Source of the DNA: Microbacterium sp. JZ31
Lineage (GTDB): Bacteria > Actinomycetota > Actinomycetes > Actinomycetales > Microbacteriaceae
Reading direction: 5' to 3'
DNA: 64,000 nt
NCBI RefSeq assembly: GCF_016805985.1
Contig: NZ_CP017661.1
Span: 2,294,001 to 2,358,000 of the forward strand
The position numbers and the translations under genes are program-made. The notes under the pieces are model-generated. The model was given only the letters and a program-made list of their open reading frames with translations, did no database searches and was not told the origin of the DNA. Positions 46,716 through 56,803 of this stretch are shown here, one piece after another (position 1 is the stretch's first letter; each line of letters starts with the position of its first letter).

Positions 46716-47902
46716 GCCGCACCCCAGGCGGAGACCGGCGCGGCGGCCGGAAGGGCAGGGGCCGGAGCGCCCTGCGGGGGCGCTGCCGACACGATGCGCA
46801 GCGGCTCGTAGACGCCCGTCCGCCGCCAGCGGCGCCAGCGCGCGTCCGACCAGCGCCGGCGCCGCACGAGCGGGACGAGCCCCGAGATCCTCGCGGCGGC
46901 GTGCGGCCACGTCGACGCACGCCGCCACGCGGACGCGAATGCGCCTCCCTCACGGGTGGCGAGGACGCCGGCGTCGAGCTCGAGCGCGAGGTCGCGCAGC
47001 AGCTCGGCCACCTCGCTGATCCGGCCGCGGTCGACATCGCGGCGTGCGTAGCGCAGGGCCGCGAGCGCGACGCCGCGGCGGGCCGCGAGGCGCAGGTCCT
47101 CCGCGCCGGAGAGCTGGTCGCACAGCGTCTCGAACGCCGCGTTCGCCTCCCGCAGGAAGACGATCGGCTCGTCGGCGCGCGTCGACAGGCTGCCCTCGTG
47201 CTCGCGGTGCCAGGCCTGGTCGCAGCCCTCGAGGTAGGCGACGTCGGCATGCGCCGCGATGCGCAGCCAGTGCTCCATGTCGTGGGTGTGGGCGAGGTCG
47301 CGCTGGCCGCCGATCTCGTCGAGGACGCTGCGCCGCATGACGACCTCGGGGGACGTGATCACGTTGTCGCCCGAGGCGCAGCGCGTCGCGAGCCACGCGC
47401 GTCCCTGCCAGACCGTCCACCCGGTCGCCTTCGTCCGGGCGGGGCCGCGACCGTGGAGGAAGTGGAGGGGATGTCCATAGACCAGACCGACCTCCGGCAG
47501 ATGCTGCAGGACGGCGGCCGCACGCAGCAGCGCTCCGGGCGTGAGCAGATCGTCGGCGTCCAACCGGACGAGGTACTCCCCCGTCGCGGCGGCGAGCCCG
47601 CGGTTGAACGTCGCGACCGGGCCGCGATTGGTCTCGTTCGCGAGCACATGGACCCGCGGGTCCTCCTCCGCGAGCCGGCGGAGCACCGCGAGGCTGTCAT
47701 CGGTCGAGGCGTCGTCCACCACGATGACCTCGACGGTGACACCGCCCTGATTCAGGGCGCTGTGCACCGCCTGCTCGACGTAGCGGGCGTAGTTGAAGCA
47801 GGGGATCACCACCGTGACCGTCGCCTGCCGGAGAGGCGGCTTCGGCGCCAGGCGCGTCGCCTCGAGCATCGCCGCGTGCGCGTCGTGGATCCTGCGTGAC
47901 AT
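46712..47902 (-). CDS. Family-2 glycosyltransferase
   Basis: 396 residues, starting at the ATG 47902 with GGAGGGGG upstream. GT-A fold: VTVVIPCFNYARYVEQAV, VIVVDDASTDDSL, NRGPVATFNRGLAAATGEYL, and LDADDLLTP as the metal motif (about 119). After residue 290 an Arg/Trp-rich C-terminal stretch may be membrane-associated. It is the first gene after an 82-nt gap behind the flippase, so an internal promoter in that gap is possible though not recognised. Confidence 0.9.
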   Translation of the reverse strand: MSRRIHDAHAAMLEATRLAPKPPLRQATVTVVIPCFNYARYVEQAVHSALNQGGVTVEVIVVDDASTDDSLAVLRRLAEEDPRVHVLANETNRGPVATFNRGLAAATGEYLVRLDADDLLTPGALLRAAAVLQHLPEVGLVYGHPLHFLHGRGPARTKATGWTVWQGRAWLATRCASGDNVITSPEVVMRRSVLDEIGGQRDLAHTHDMEHWLRIAAHADVAYLEGCDQAWHREHEGSLSTRADEPIVFLREANAAFETLCDQLSGAEDLRLAARRGVALAALRYARRDVDRGRISEVAELLRDLALELDAGVLATREGGAFASAWRRASTWPHAAARISGLVPLVRRRRWSDARWRRWRRTGVYEPLRIVSAAPPQGAPAPALPAAAPVSAWGAA

Positions 47903-47984
47903 GTGTCCCCCTCCGTCCTTGAGCAAGAGCGGAAGCGGACCGGGCTGATACGCGATCCGTGAAGTGCCCACGCAGCGACGGAGC

Positions 47985-49451
47985 TCAGCCGACGCGGCCG
48001 AGCTCCGGGACCGCGTCGCGCTCGGACGCCGGCTGCGTCTGCGACGTGCGCAGTCCGCGCAGCCGCCTCTTGCCCCATCGCCACATCAGCGCGAGATAGA
48101 CGAGCACCGCACTCGCGCCGGCCGACAGAAGCTCGATGAGCGGGCCGTCGACGAGGAGGCCGACGCCCGCGGCGACGCCGCCCGTCGCGAGCGCGGCCGC
48201 CGTCGGCCACGCCATCTCCCGCAGCACCGCACCCACGCGCACCCTCGCCATCCGCAGCACCACCGCGAAAGCGGGCAGCACGACGAGCACCGCGACCCCG
48301 ATCTGGGACAGTCCCGCGCCGACGATGCCGAAGAAGTGCGTCGCCGGGATGAGCGCGGAGATCAGCGCGATCGCCCACGCGCACTGGATCCAGAACACCA
48401 GGCCGGACCGGCCGCGGGAGTAGAGGAAGCCCGTCGCGACGTCGAACAGCACGCGGATCGCCCCGAACGCGCCGAGGGCCGCGAGCGCGGGTGCCGCCGG
48501 GAGCCACTTCTCGCCGTACACGACGCCGATCACCTGTTCGCTCAGAACGGCCAGCACGACGCCCGCGGGGAAGGCGCCGGCCCAGGCGATGCCCGTCACA
48601 CGGGCCAGCATGTCGTCTGCGTGCTCCTTGCTCGCGCCCGAGAACAGCGGGAGCGAGATGGATCGCACCATCTGCGACAGCGCGCTCATGGGCCAGTTCG
48701 ACACGTTGAAGGCGAGCGTGTAGAAGCCCAGCGCCGTGACGCCGACCACCGTGCTCAGCACGACCTTGTCGGCGCCGAGGAGCAGCCAGGCGACCAGGTT
48801 CGCAAGGGCGACCGGCACGCCGAAGGCGACGATCGGCCGCAGCAGCGTGAGGTCGAGCCCGAACCGCGGACGCACCTTCGCCGCGACGAACTGCAGCACG
48901 AGACTCACAGCCTGCGCGCTCACGCGGCCCACCGCGAGGCTGACGACTCCCCACCCCAGGCCGATGAGAACGAGGGTCACGGCGGTCGACACGACGAAGT
49001 CCACGGCGGAGATCACGAACAGCTCGCGCTGCTGGAAGCGCCGCATCAGCAGCGCGTAGGGCACGACGCCGGCGCCGCCGAGCACGACCGTCACGGCGAG
49101 CACGGCGATCGCGGGCGCGGCGTCCGCGCTGCCGAGCAGCTCGGCGATCTGGGTCGCCCAGACGATCGCGCACGTCGTGATCGCGGCTCCCAGCACCAGG
49201 CCCAGCGTCGCGATCGTGGGGATCTTGGGCTCGGGGTCCTCGCTGCGCACGATCTCGGCGGACAGGCCCAGGTCCACGAGCGTGAGCAGCACCGCCTGCG
49301 CCGCGAGGGCCACGGCGTAGATGCCGAATTCCTCGGGGGTGAGGATGCGCGCCAGGATGACGCCGACGACGACACCGCCGAGACGCAGGACGATGTTGCT
49401 CATCCCGCTCCAGCCCGCCGCGGCGGCGACGCTGCGACGCGCGGTCATCAT
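47985..49451 (-). CDS. Polysaccharide flippase (Wzx-like, MOP superfamily)
   Basis: 488 residues, about fourteen membrane helices. Moves the undecaprenyl-linked repeat unit across the membrane. The start GMSNIVLRLGGVVVGVILAR and LTPEEFGIYAVALAAQ are typical of the polysaccharide-synthesis/MviN-like exporters; NLVAWLLLGADKVVLS and FYTLAFNVSNWP recur in teichuronic and EPS flippases. A basic tail of about 30 residues is cytosolic. The ATG overlaps the preceding GT4 stop as ATGA. Confidence 0.9.
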   Translation of the reverse strand: MMTARRSVAAAAGWSGMSNIVLRLGGVVVGVILARILTPEEFGIYAVALAAQAVLLTLVDLGLSAEIVRSEDPEPKIPTIATLGLVLGAAITTCAIVWATQIAELLGSADAAPAIAVLAVTVVLGGAGVVPYALLMRRFQQRELFVISAVDFVVSTAVTLVLIGLGWGVVSLAVGRVSAQAVSLVLQFVAAKVRPRFGLDLTLLRPIVAFGVPVALANLVAWLLLGADKVVLSTVVGVTALGFYTLAFNVSNWPMSALSQMVRSISLPLFSGASKEHADDMLARVTGIAWAGAFPAGVVLAVLSEQVIGVVYGEKWLPAAPALAALGAFGAIRVLFDVATGFLYSRGRSGLVFWIQCAWAIALISALIPATHFFGIVGAGLSQIGVAVLVVLPAFAVVLRMARVRVGAVLREMAWPTAAALATGGVAAGVGLLVDGPLIELLSAGASAVLVYLALMWRWGKRRLRGLRTSQTQPASERDAVPELGRVG

Positions 49452-50695
49452 GTCGCCGCCACGCTCGCCGGCTGCGGTCCCGCCGCGCTCCGGGCGTGCC
49501 GCGTCCGCCAGCCGTACACGGTGCGCGCCACATAGAACTTCGGCAGCCGCGCGGTCGTACCCAGCGCTCGGACGGCCGCGGCCGTGCGCCGGCCGCCGCG
49601 CGCGTGCACCTCGGTGTACAGATCTGCGAGCTGTCGTGCCCGGGCCTGCAGGCTGTAGCGCTCCCGCACGATCCGCCGGCCGAGCGCCCCCAGACGGGCG
49701 CGCTCATCCGGCGACATCCTCAGCAGGCGCGCCAGCAGCTGCGCGCACCGGCTGACGCCGTCCTCGCCGTCGGCAAGCCCGTACCAGCCCTGCGCGAAGA
49801 ACGTGTGCTGCGTGGTCTCGTCGAGCAGCGACCAGAAGGCCTGCTGACCCTGCACGAGCAGCGGCTTGCCGAACGCCATGGCGCGCAACGCCGACCCGCC
49901 CATCCCCACGGCGATGTCCGCCGCGCGGTAGTAGGGGCGCGGGTCCGAGCGCTCGCCGAGGAGCACGACGACGTCCCGCCCCGCCTGCGCATTGGCGGCC
50001 GCGACCGTCCGCTCGAGCTCGGGACGAAGGGGCCCGTCGCCGACGACGGCGACCTTGAACCGGTGATCGCGTCCGAGACGCCCCGCGGCCGCGGCGAGCG
50101 CGTGCAGGCCCTCGATCTTCAGGTGCGCGGAGATCCTGCTCACCACGACCACGAGCAATTCGTCCTCGCCCACCCCGCACTCGCGCCGCGCGGCCGCGGC
50201 CCGTTCGTCCGACACGCTCTCCGGAGAGAACGCGGTCGTGTCGACCGGCACCTCGAGCAGGTGCAGGTCGGGACGCTGGGCCCGTTCCTCCTCGTAGATC
50301 GAGTTCATGCACACGGTCATCGGCAGGGACTTCGGCAGGAAGTAGGTGACCTGGACGTCGTTCTCGGAGGCGAGCATGGGCGTGCCGAGCAGGGCGTTCG
50401 GGCCCAGCATGGCGTCCATCGTGGTCGGCCACTCGTACGAGTGGACGAGGTCGATGTCGAGCGTGCGCACGAGCGACGTCATCTCGCGGATGCGACGCGG
50501 CGAGGGCGCGCCCAGGTTCAGCTTCGTGAGGTGGAGATCCAGGCCCCGTGCGCGCGCGTCGTCGACGAGCACGCCGTCCGGCGCGTACACCGCGACATCG
50601 AATCCCGGCATGTTCGCCACCGCCTCGGCGTACTCCAGCGCGTTGATCTGGCTTCCGCCGATCTCGAAGTGGTGGGGCGTGACGAGGACCCTCAT
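49448..50695 (-). CDS. Family-4 glycosyltransferase
   Basis: 415 residues. GT-B enzyme: N-terminal MRVLVTPHHFEIGGSQINAL acceptor domain, C-terminal donor domain with VVVVSRISAHLKIEGLHALA, VVGDGPLRPELE, LGERSDPRPYYRAADIAVGM and GSALRAMAFGKPLLV. The usual EX7E motif is changed (MGGSALRAMAFGKP), so the donor is uncertain. Linked by ATGA overlaps to the DegT gene before it and to the flippase after it. Confidence 0.88.
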   Translation of the reverse strand: MRVLVTPHHFEIGGSQINALEYAEAVANMPGFDVAVYAPDGVLVDDARARGLDLHLTKLNLGAPSPRRIREMTSLVRTLDIDLVHSYEWPTTMDAMLGPNALLGTPMLASENDVQVTYFLPKSLPMTVCMNSIYEEERAQRPDLHLLEVPVDTTAFSPESVSDERAAAARRECGVGEDELLVVVVSRISAHLKIEGLHALAAAAGRLGRDHRFKVAVVGDGPLRPELERTVAAANAQAGRDVVVLLGERSDPRPYYRAADIAVGMGGSALRAMAFGKPLLVQGQQAFWSLLDETTQHTFFAQGWYGLADGEDGVSRCAQLLARLLRMSPDERARLGALGRRIVRERYSLQARARQLADLYTEVHARGGRRTAAAVRALGTTARLPKFYVARTVYGWRTRHARSAAGPQPASVAAT

Positions 50696-51819
50696 CCGCG
50701 CACTCCCGCCAGGGACACCGCGTTCACGAGCGCCTCGGCGACCTGCTCCTGCTGACCGGCCGTGAGGTGCGGGAACATCGGCAGCGACAGGATCCGGTCG
50801 CTCGCCGCCTCGGCCACGGGGAACTGTCCGCGGGAGTAGCCGAGGTCCGCGTAGGCGTCCGTCAGGTGCAGCGGGTGCGGATAGTGGATCGCCGCGCCCA
50901 CGCCGGCTTCCGCGAGTGCGGCCATGACGCGCTCGCGGTCGTCGACCTGCACGACATACAGGTGCCAGACGTCGACGTTGCCCGGCCGCGTGACCGGCGT
51001 CGCGACCCCCGGAAGGTCGCGCAGCAGCTCCGCGTACCTGTCGGCCGCCGCCCGGCGTGCCGCGTTCCACGCGTCGAGCCGCCGCAGCTTGGCGCGCAGC
51101 GTGACGGCGTGGACGGCGTCGAGGCGGGAGTTCACGCCGACGTGGTCGTGCACGTACTTCACGGTGCTGCCGTGCGCGGCGACCGAGCGGACGTACTCGG
51201 CGATCCGGTCGTCGTCCGTCAGCACGGCACCCGCATCCCCGCTCGCGCCCAGGTTCTTCCCCGGGTAGAAGCTGGTGGCGGAGACCCGTCCGATCGCGCC
51301 CGCACGCCCGGCAGGCGAGGTCGCCCCCTGCGACTGCGCGCCGTCCTCCACGATCACGAGATCGTGCTTAGCGGCGATGGCGGACAGCGCTGCGAGATCG
51401 GCCGTCTGCCCGTAGAGGTGCACGGGCGCGATGGCCCGGGTGCGCGGCGTGATCGCCGCCTCCACGGCCTGCGGATCGATCAGCAGATGCTCATCGACGT
51501 CGACGAAGACGGGAACGGCGCCGGTGCGCGAGACCGCCTCGGCCGTGGCGATGAACGTGTTGACGGGCACGATCACCTCGTCGCCGGCGCCCACGCCCAC
51601 GGCCCGGTACGCGAGCTCGAGCGCATCCGTGCCGTTGCCGACGCCGATCACATGACGGACGCCGCTGTAGGCGGCGAACTCCTGCTCGAAGCCGGCGACC
51701 TGCGCACCGCCGATGTACTCGGCGTCCGCGAAGAGCCGGCGCCACACGGGCAGCACCTCGTCGGCGATCTCGGCCGCCTGGGCCTTCAGGTCGAGAAAGG
51801 GAACGCTCATTCGGATCAT
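50692..51819 (-). CDS. DegT/DnrJ/EryC1/StrS family sugar aminotransferase
   Basis: 375 residues from the ATG at 51819 (AGGAG just upstream) or the ATG at 51810. PLP enzyme that puts an amino group on a nucleotide-linked keto sugar. Schiff-base lysine in SFYPGKNLGASGDAG (about 190), PVNTFIATAEAV and VEDGAQSQGAT are family-typical. Sequence style is close to WlbC/WbpE/FdtB-type 3-aminotransferases, which fits the Gfo/Idh and hexapeptide acetyltransferase genes nearby. Donor glutamate is expected from the family. ATGA overlap with the GT4 gene. Confidence 0.9.
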   Translation of the reverse strand: MIRMSVPFLDLKAQAAEIADEVLPVWRRLFADAEYIGGAQVAGFEQEFAAYSGVRHVIGVGNGTDALELAYRAVGVGAGDEVIVPVNTFIATAEAVSRTGAVPVFVDVDEHLLIDPQAVEAAITPRTRAIAPVHLYGQTADLAALSAIAAKHDLVIVEDGAQSQGATSPAGRAGAIGRVSATSFYPGKNLGASGDAGAVLTDDDRIAEYVRSVAAHGSTVKYVHDHVGVNSRLDAVHAVTLRAKLRRLDAWNAARRAAADRYAELLRDLPGVATPVTRPGNVDVWHLYVVQVDDRERVMAALAEAGVGAAIHYPHPLHLTDAYADLGYSRGQFPVAEAASDRILSLPMFPHLTAGQQEQVAEALVNAVSLAGVRG

Positions 51820-51857
51820 GTCTCCTCGTCGGGGCGGGTTCGGGTCTGGCTCGACGG

Positions 51858-54656
51858 TCAGTCGGTGCCCTGCGGGGCGGGCGTCGTGACCGTCACGCTG
51901 CGGACCGTCGCGACGGGCGCGGTGCCGCCGGATTCGTTGGCGCCGACGATCACTCCCACGCGTGGGGAGGTGATCTGGCGGGTCACCGAGCCGAGGTCGG
52001 ACCAGGTGGTGCCGCCGTCGGTCGAGTACGCCGCGGAGAGGACGCCGCCCGTGCGCTGCAGCCGCAGCTGCATCTCCGTCTGGGGGGTGTTCGCGATCCC
52101 GGGCGCCGTCGCGGCGCCGCCGGACTCCGTCACGAACACGGTGCGGTTGCCACCCAGCCAGGAGTTGTAGTTGCGCGTCACCTGCACGTAGTCGTCGTCC
52201 GAGCCGTACACGACGAGCCCCGCCTGCTGATGGTTGGCGGCAGGATCGAAGCGCAGCGAGAGCTCCACCGCGGACCAGTTGCTGGGAAGGCTTCGGAACA
52301 CGCTGTTGCGCGTGCTGTTCAGTCCGCCCCACAGGTCGCCGGGGCCCGCCGCGATCTCGAGTCCGTCCGCACCGTACGTGACGCCTGTGGGCTGCTCGGT
52401 GTCGCGCACGGTCCCGCCTGCCGTGCGGGCCAGGAAGTCCCAGCCGGCCTGGAGGAGGCCCGAACGGTTCAGCCCGCCGAATGCGAAGACCTGGCGCTCG
52501 GGCACGGGATCCGGATCGGGGTCCGGTGCCGCGACCGTCACGCCCGCGTAGTGCAGGGTGGCGAGCGGGTTGCCCGACGTCGAGCCGGTGACGTTCACGG
52601 CCAGCCGCGCGTTCAGGATGTCCCGTCCCACCGTGCCGACGGTCTGCCAGGTCGCGCCGTCATCCGTCGACACGAGTCCGGTGATCGTGCGCGCGACGGG
52701 GTCGCGATCCAGCCGCAGCGTCAGCTCGGTGGCGTTCGTCATCCTCCTCGGCAGGTCCGCCGCGGTGCCCCCGGCCTCGCTGATGAACGCGACCGCGTGA
52801 CCGCCCACGCTGGAGTTGTACGCGCGCGTGAGCTCGACGTAGTCGTCGTCATCGCCGTAGAGGACGATTCCGGCGTGCTGATAGTCCGCCGTGGGGGCGA
52901 AGGTCAGGCGGATCCGGGCGCTCGCCCAGTCGTCCGGCAGATCTCGCAGGAGCGTGTTGCGGGTGTTGTTCGCCCCCTGCCACAGGTCTCCCGTGTCCAC
53001 GGGGATCCGCAGGCCACCGGCGCCGTACTGCACGGTCGCTCCGGTCGTCTGCTCGGTGTCGCGCACGCTTCCCGACGCGCGTCGAGCGAGGAAGTCCCAG
53101 CCGTCGGCGAGCAGTGCCGAGCGGGTCGCGTAGTCGAACGGCAGGATCTCCTCTCCCGCGCCCGGCTCGGGGATCGGCACGGGCGTCGGCGTCGGCGTGG
53201 GAGTCGGCGTCGGCGTCGGCGTCGGCGTGGGAGTCGGCGTCGGAGTGGGCGTGGGCGTGGGAGTCGGCGTCGGACCGGTTCCGCCCGAGGTGATCCGCAC
53301 GTCGGAGAACGTCGCGGACGGCAGGCCCGTCGGAGACGCTCCGGTCACGAGCGCGAGGCGGGACTGACCGACCGGCGCCGTGAAAGCGCCGACCTCGCTC
53401 CAGGTCGCTCCGGCGTCGGAGGACACCTCTCCCCTGATGGAGCCGCTGCCCGCATCCCGCGTGAGCCTCAGCTGCACGGTCGTGGCGGTGACCGCGATCC
53501 GGTCGGCTGCGGCGGAGCCGTTCGCCTCGCGCACGAGCGCGACTCCGTTTCCTCCGCCGCCGTTGTAGACGCGGGTCAGCGCGACGTAGCGATCGTCGTG
53601 CTCGTAGATCGCGATGCCCGCCTGCTGATTGCTGCGGTCGGGGTCGAAGGTCACCTGCGCCTGCACGGTGCTCCACGTCTGCGGCAGGTCGCGCAGCAGC
53701 GTGTCGAGCGTGTCGTTTGCACCCGCCCATAGATCGCCGTCCCCCACCGGGATCCGCACGCCGCGAGTGCCGTAACGGATCGGAGCGCTCGAAGCCGCGC
53801 TCTCCGTGTTCCGCGCCGCGCCGCTCGATGTCCGGGCGATGAAGTCCCAGCCGTCCGCGATCAATGCGGCGCGGTTCGGATAGTCCATGGGCAGGATCTG
53901 CATGCTCGCCTGCGCGACGAGGAAGGTGACGGGAACCTTCACGACGTTGGCATTGCCGGTGGCAGTCAGCGAGATCGTCGCCCGATGGATTCCGGCCGAC
54001 AGGCCCTCCGTATCGGCCTGCACCGTGACGGCGCCGGCACCCGTGCCGGACGCGGGCGACAGCGACAGCCAGTCGGCGTCGTCCTGCGCCTGCCAGGTCA
54101 GCGTCCCGCTGCCGCCGTTCCCGATCTGCAGGGTCTGCGACGCCACGTCCTCCCCCGTCTCACCGGAGAAGCGCAGCGCGGCCGCATCGGCGGTGACGCG
54201 CGCGGGCGGGGTGCTCGACAGCGCCACCTCGACGCGCTGCGCCTGCAGCGCGACGGGCGCCGAGAACGTCACGGTCGCGGGGCTCCCCGTCGTCGTGAAC
54301 GGTCGCGAGGTGCCGCCGACCTTCACGTCGGCGGCGTGCTGCCCCGCCGGCAGCTGCACCGTGAACGAGACCTGGTCGTCGGGCCCGACAGTGGGCTCGA
54401 ACTGGCGCAGCGAAGACGTGGGCAGCGCGAGCCGGCGGATGTCGAAGCCGAGCGAGCCGCCCGTGGCCGCGTAGCTGGAGACGACCGTGCGGTCCCGTTG
54501 CAGGATGTAGGTCGTCACCGCGCCCATCGGCGCCGTCCAGACGTCGTGATCGGCGGCCGAGGCGATCGTGCCTGCGTCGTTCGTGAAGTCGTGCAGCACG
54601 AAGTGCGCCCATCCGCCCTCGGCCTCGGCGCGATCGACGATGGAGGTCAGGTCGGC
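51858..54656 (-). pseudogene. C-terminal part of frameshifted secreted polysaccharide deacetylase with BACON and three DUF1349-like domains
   Basis: About 930 codons continuing the product of 54647-55666 after a -1 shift at the G5 run 54657-54661. It opens with ADLTSIVDRAEAEGGWAHFVLHDF, the end of a polysaccharide deacetylase domain, then a wall of beta domains: a BACON-like domain (LRFSGETGEDVASQTLQIGN), and three copies of a roughly 190-residue DUF1349-like domain (GWDFIARTSSG, GWDFLARRASG, GWDFLARTAGG), two of them joined by a (TP)n linker. The copies are close to domain 1 of the 39427 protein. Only a recoded or corrected frame gives the full protein of about 1,270 residues; on its own this part lacks a signal peptide and a convincing start. 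If the run is phase-variable, the gene may be intact in part of the population. Confidence 0.75.
53181..53274. repeat. Coding GTCGGC/GTGGGA hexanucleotide repeat ((TP)n linker)
   Basis: Sixteen or so 6-bp units encoding Thr-Pro pairs between the first and second DUF1349-like domains of the frameshifted protein. It is an unstable simple repeat by nature. Confidence 0.8.
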
Positions 54657-55666
54657 GGGGGCAGCGGCTCGTGCTCGGGGGAATTGAAGCTCTTGAGGTT
54701 CATGAAGTCCGCCGGCGTGGGCGACTCGAGCTCGTTGATGTTGTACCCGCGTGCCGAAAGGTAGTAGTTCGAGGCGATGACGCCGTATTCGATGTCGCGG
54801 AAGCCGCACGGCCACACGAGCGAGATCACGTCGTGGATCGTGCCCGTGGCCATCACGGCGCCATCGATGTTGTCCTCGATCTCGTCGATGAGGGTCGCGC
54901 GCCCCATGCGCTCGCAGTAGTGGCTCACGAGGTGGGAGCCGAGTTCATGACCGTCCGCGTGCAGCTGCGGATAGCGCGCGGGGGGCGTGGTGCCGTTCAT
55001 CACGAACGTGCCGCGCACGCCGCTCTGCATCAGCTCGACGGCGCCCGAGGAGCGGCCGTCGTCCGTGGAGACGCTGAAGGCGCCGGCGTGGTCGTCGCGC
55101 CAGGTTGCGACGCGCACCGGGACGTCGGGGTTGACCACCGCGGCGACCGCGACCTGAGCGGGGAACGTCTGGCCTGCGACCTTCACGGAGATCGTCGCGT
55201 CGTGCACGCCGGCGGGCAGGGCCGCGCAGTCGACGGTCGCGGAGATCTGCGCCGGTGTCAGGCCCGTGGCGGCCGACAGCTGCACCCAGGGCGCGCTGGT
55301 CGTCGCGGTCCAGTTGAGCTCTGCCGCGCCCCAGCTGACGATCGACACCGACTGCTCGGCGGCGCAGCCCTCGCCGTCCACGCCGGCGAAGGCGAGTTGC
55401 GACGGCGAGACCTCGAGGTCGCCGGCCGTGGTGGCGGCCGGCGCGACGTTGGCAGGGACGGCGGCCGGGGCCGCGGCGACCCCGGCCGAGACGGCACCGG
55501 CAGTCGCCGCGGTCGGCGACGTGGTCGCGGCGGCGGACGCGCTCGCACTGGTCGCAGCGACGCAACCGGCGCCCAGCGCGACCGCCAGGACCAGCGCGAG
55601 CGACGAACTGCTTCGTCTGCCACGCCGCAGCGGCCGCGATGGGACCCGCGGAGGGACGTCGGTCAC
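54647..55666 (-). CDS. N-terminal part of frameshifted secreted polysaccharide deacetylase
   Basis: 339 residues from a GTG at 55666, which overlaps the Gfo/Idh stop as GTGA. A signal peptide with an Arg-rich start and LALVLAVALGAGC (possible but imperfect lipobox) precedes an Ala/Thr-rich stretch, a BACON-like domain (about 75-165, LEVSPSQLAFAGVDGEG) and a NodB-type deacetylase domain: FSVSTDDG with the metal Asp, then GHELGSHLVSH with the zinc histidines. The frame breaks after EHEPLPPPT, 9 residues short of where the domain continues in the next frame. Such enzymes remove N-acetyl groups from extracellular polysaccharide. See the C-terminal entry for the shift. Confidence 0.8.
   Translation of the reverse strand: MTDVPPRVPSRPLRRGRRSSSSLALVLAVALGAGCVAATSASASAAATTSPTAATAGAVSAGVAAAPAAVPANVAPAATTAGDLEVSPSQLAFAGVDGEGCAAEQSVSIVSWGAAELNWTATTSAPWVQLSAATGLTPAQISATVDCAALPAGVHDATISVKVAGQTFPAQVAVAAVVNPDVPVRVATWRDDHAGAFSVSTDDGRSSGAVELMQSGVRGTFVMNGTTPPARYPQLHADGHELGSHLVSHYCERMGRATLIDEIEDNIDGAVMATGTIHDVISLVWPCGFRDIEYGVIASNYYLSARGYNINELESPTPADFMNLKSFNSPEHEPLPPPT
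54657..54661. other. Homopolymer G5/C5 run at the frameshift point
   Basis: On the coding strand the sequence is CTGCCCCCGCCGACCTGA. One more C would restore CTG CCC CCC GCC GAC CTG and join both halves in frame. Five bases is short for classic phase variation, so a sequencing error or fixed mutation is as likely. Confidence 0.7.
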
Positions 55667-56730
55667 GCGGGCACTCCCGCTGCGCTCGACTCGTCGACGT
55701 CGGCCGAGGCCCGTCCCACGGACACCGGCACGCCGGAGAGCTGTGCGCTCTGGGAGGCGGCCGTCAGAACCGACAGCACGCGGAGACCGGCACTGCCGTC
55801 CGTGCGGGCGCTGCGCCCTTCCCGGATGGCGGCGGCGAACTCTGCGACGACGCCACCGAGCGCCTCGCGCTCGGGGAGCGCCGGTGACCAGGTGTCCCCG
55901 AGGCGGTAGGACACGCGTGCGGTCTGAGCGTCCTCCGCGCCGATGTCGACGCCGCGGTCGAACACGCTGAGCCGCTGCTGCGGATTGAGGTCGTCCCAGA
56001 CGAGCGTGCGGCGCGTGCCGCCGATGACGAGGCGACGGATCTTGGTCGGGCTGAGCCAGTTGACGTGGATGTGGGCGATCCCGCCGCCGGGCAGCTGCAA
56101 GGAGAGGTAGCCGATGCACGCGCGGCCGGTGCCGAGCGGGTCGGCGCCCCGCGCCGTCACGTCGGTGGTGGGCAGTCCACCGGGCAGGACGAAGTCGAGG
56201 ATCGACAGATCATGCGGCGCCAGGTCCCACAGCACGTCCACGTCGGGCTGCACGAGCCCGAGATTGATGCGGGTCGAGTCGACGTAGAGGATGTCGCCGA
56301 GCGCTCCCTCGGCGATCATCTCGCGGATGCGCAGCACGGCGGGCGTGTAGCAGTACGTGTGATCCGTCATCAGCACGAGACCGCGCTCGCGGGCGCGGGC
56401 GACCATGTCCTCGCCCGCGGCATCGCTGTCGGCGAGGGGCTTTTCGACCATGACGTGCTTTCCCGCGTCGAGGGCGCGGCACACGAGGGCGTGGTGCGTG
56501 CGGGCGGGCGTCGCGATCGCGACGGCATCGATCAGCGGATCGGACAGGATGTCGTCGACATCGGTCGTGACCGGGGCGCCGCCCACCGACTCCGCCACGC
56601 GCCGCGCGCGCTCGCGATCCAGGTCGCACACGGCGGCGAGGTTCCAGTCGTCGGACGTGCGGAAGTTGCGGGCGAGGTTCGGGCCCCAGTAGCCGGCGCC
56701 GATGACCGCCGCGTTGTATCTCCGTGTCAC
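55663..56730 (-). CDS. Gfo/Idh/MocA family oxidoreductase (WlbA/WbpB-like)
   Basis: 355 residues from a GTG at 56730, with AAGGAG 7 nt upstream. NAD(P)-dependent sugar dehydrogenase: N-terminal Rossmann AAVIGAGYWGPNLARNF (about 7-23), CDLDRERARR, GKHVMVEKPLA (catalytic Lys in EKP), then YCYTPAVLRIREMI and VLWDLAPHDLSI with the active-site histidine. WlbA/WbpB oxidise C3 of UDP-GlcNAc-uronate so that the aminotransferase can add the amino group. First gene of the twelve-gene minus-strand EPS operon; divergent from the acetyltransferase gene. Confidence 0.87.
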   Translation of the reverse strand: MTRRYNAAVIGAGYWGPNLARNFRTSDDWNLAAVCDLDRERARRVAESVGGAPVTTDVDDILSDPLIDAVAIATPARTHHALVCRALDAGKHVMVEKPLADSDAAGEDMVARARERGLVLMTDHTYCYTPAVLRIREMIAEGALGDILYVDSTRINLGLVQPDVDVLWDLAPHDLSILDFVLPGGLPTTDVTARGADPLGTGRACIGYLSLQLPGGGIAHIHVNWLSPTKIRRLVIGGTRRTLVWDDLNPQQRLSVFDRGVDIGAEDAQTARVSYRLGDTWSPALPEREALGGVVAEFAAAIREGRSARTDGSAGLRVLSVLTAASQSAQLSGVPVSVGRASADVDESSAAGVPA

Positions 56731-56803
56731 GGTGTCTCTCCTTGTGCATGGGCGCTGATGCACCCGGTCAGGATGCCGACCGTCCCGGTCCGCGCAAGAA
56801 CAG

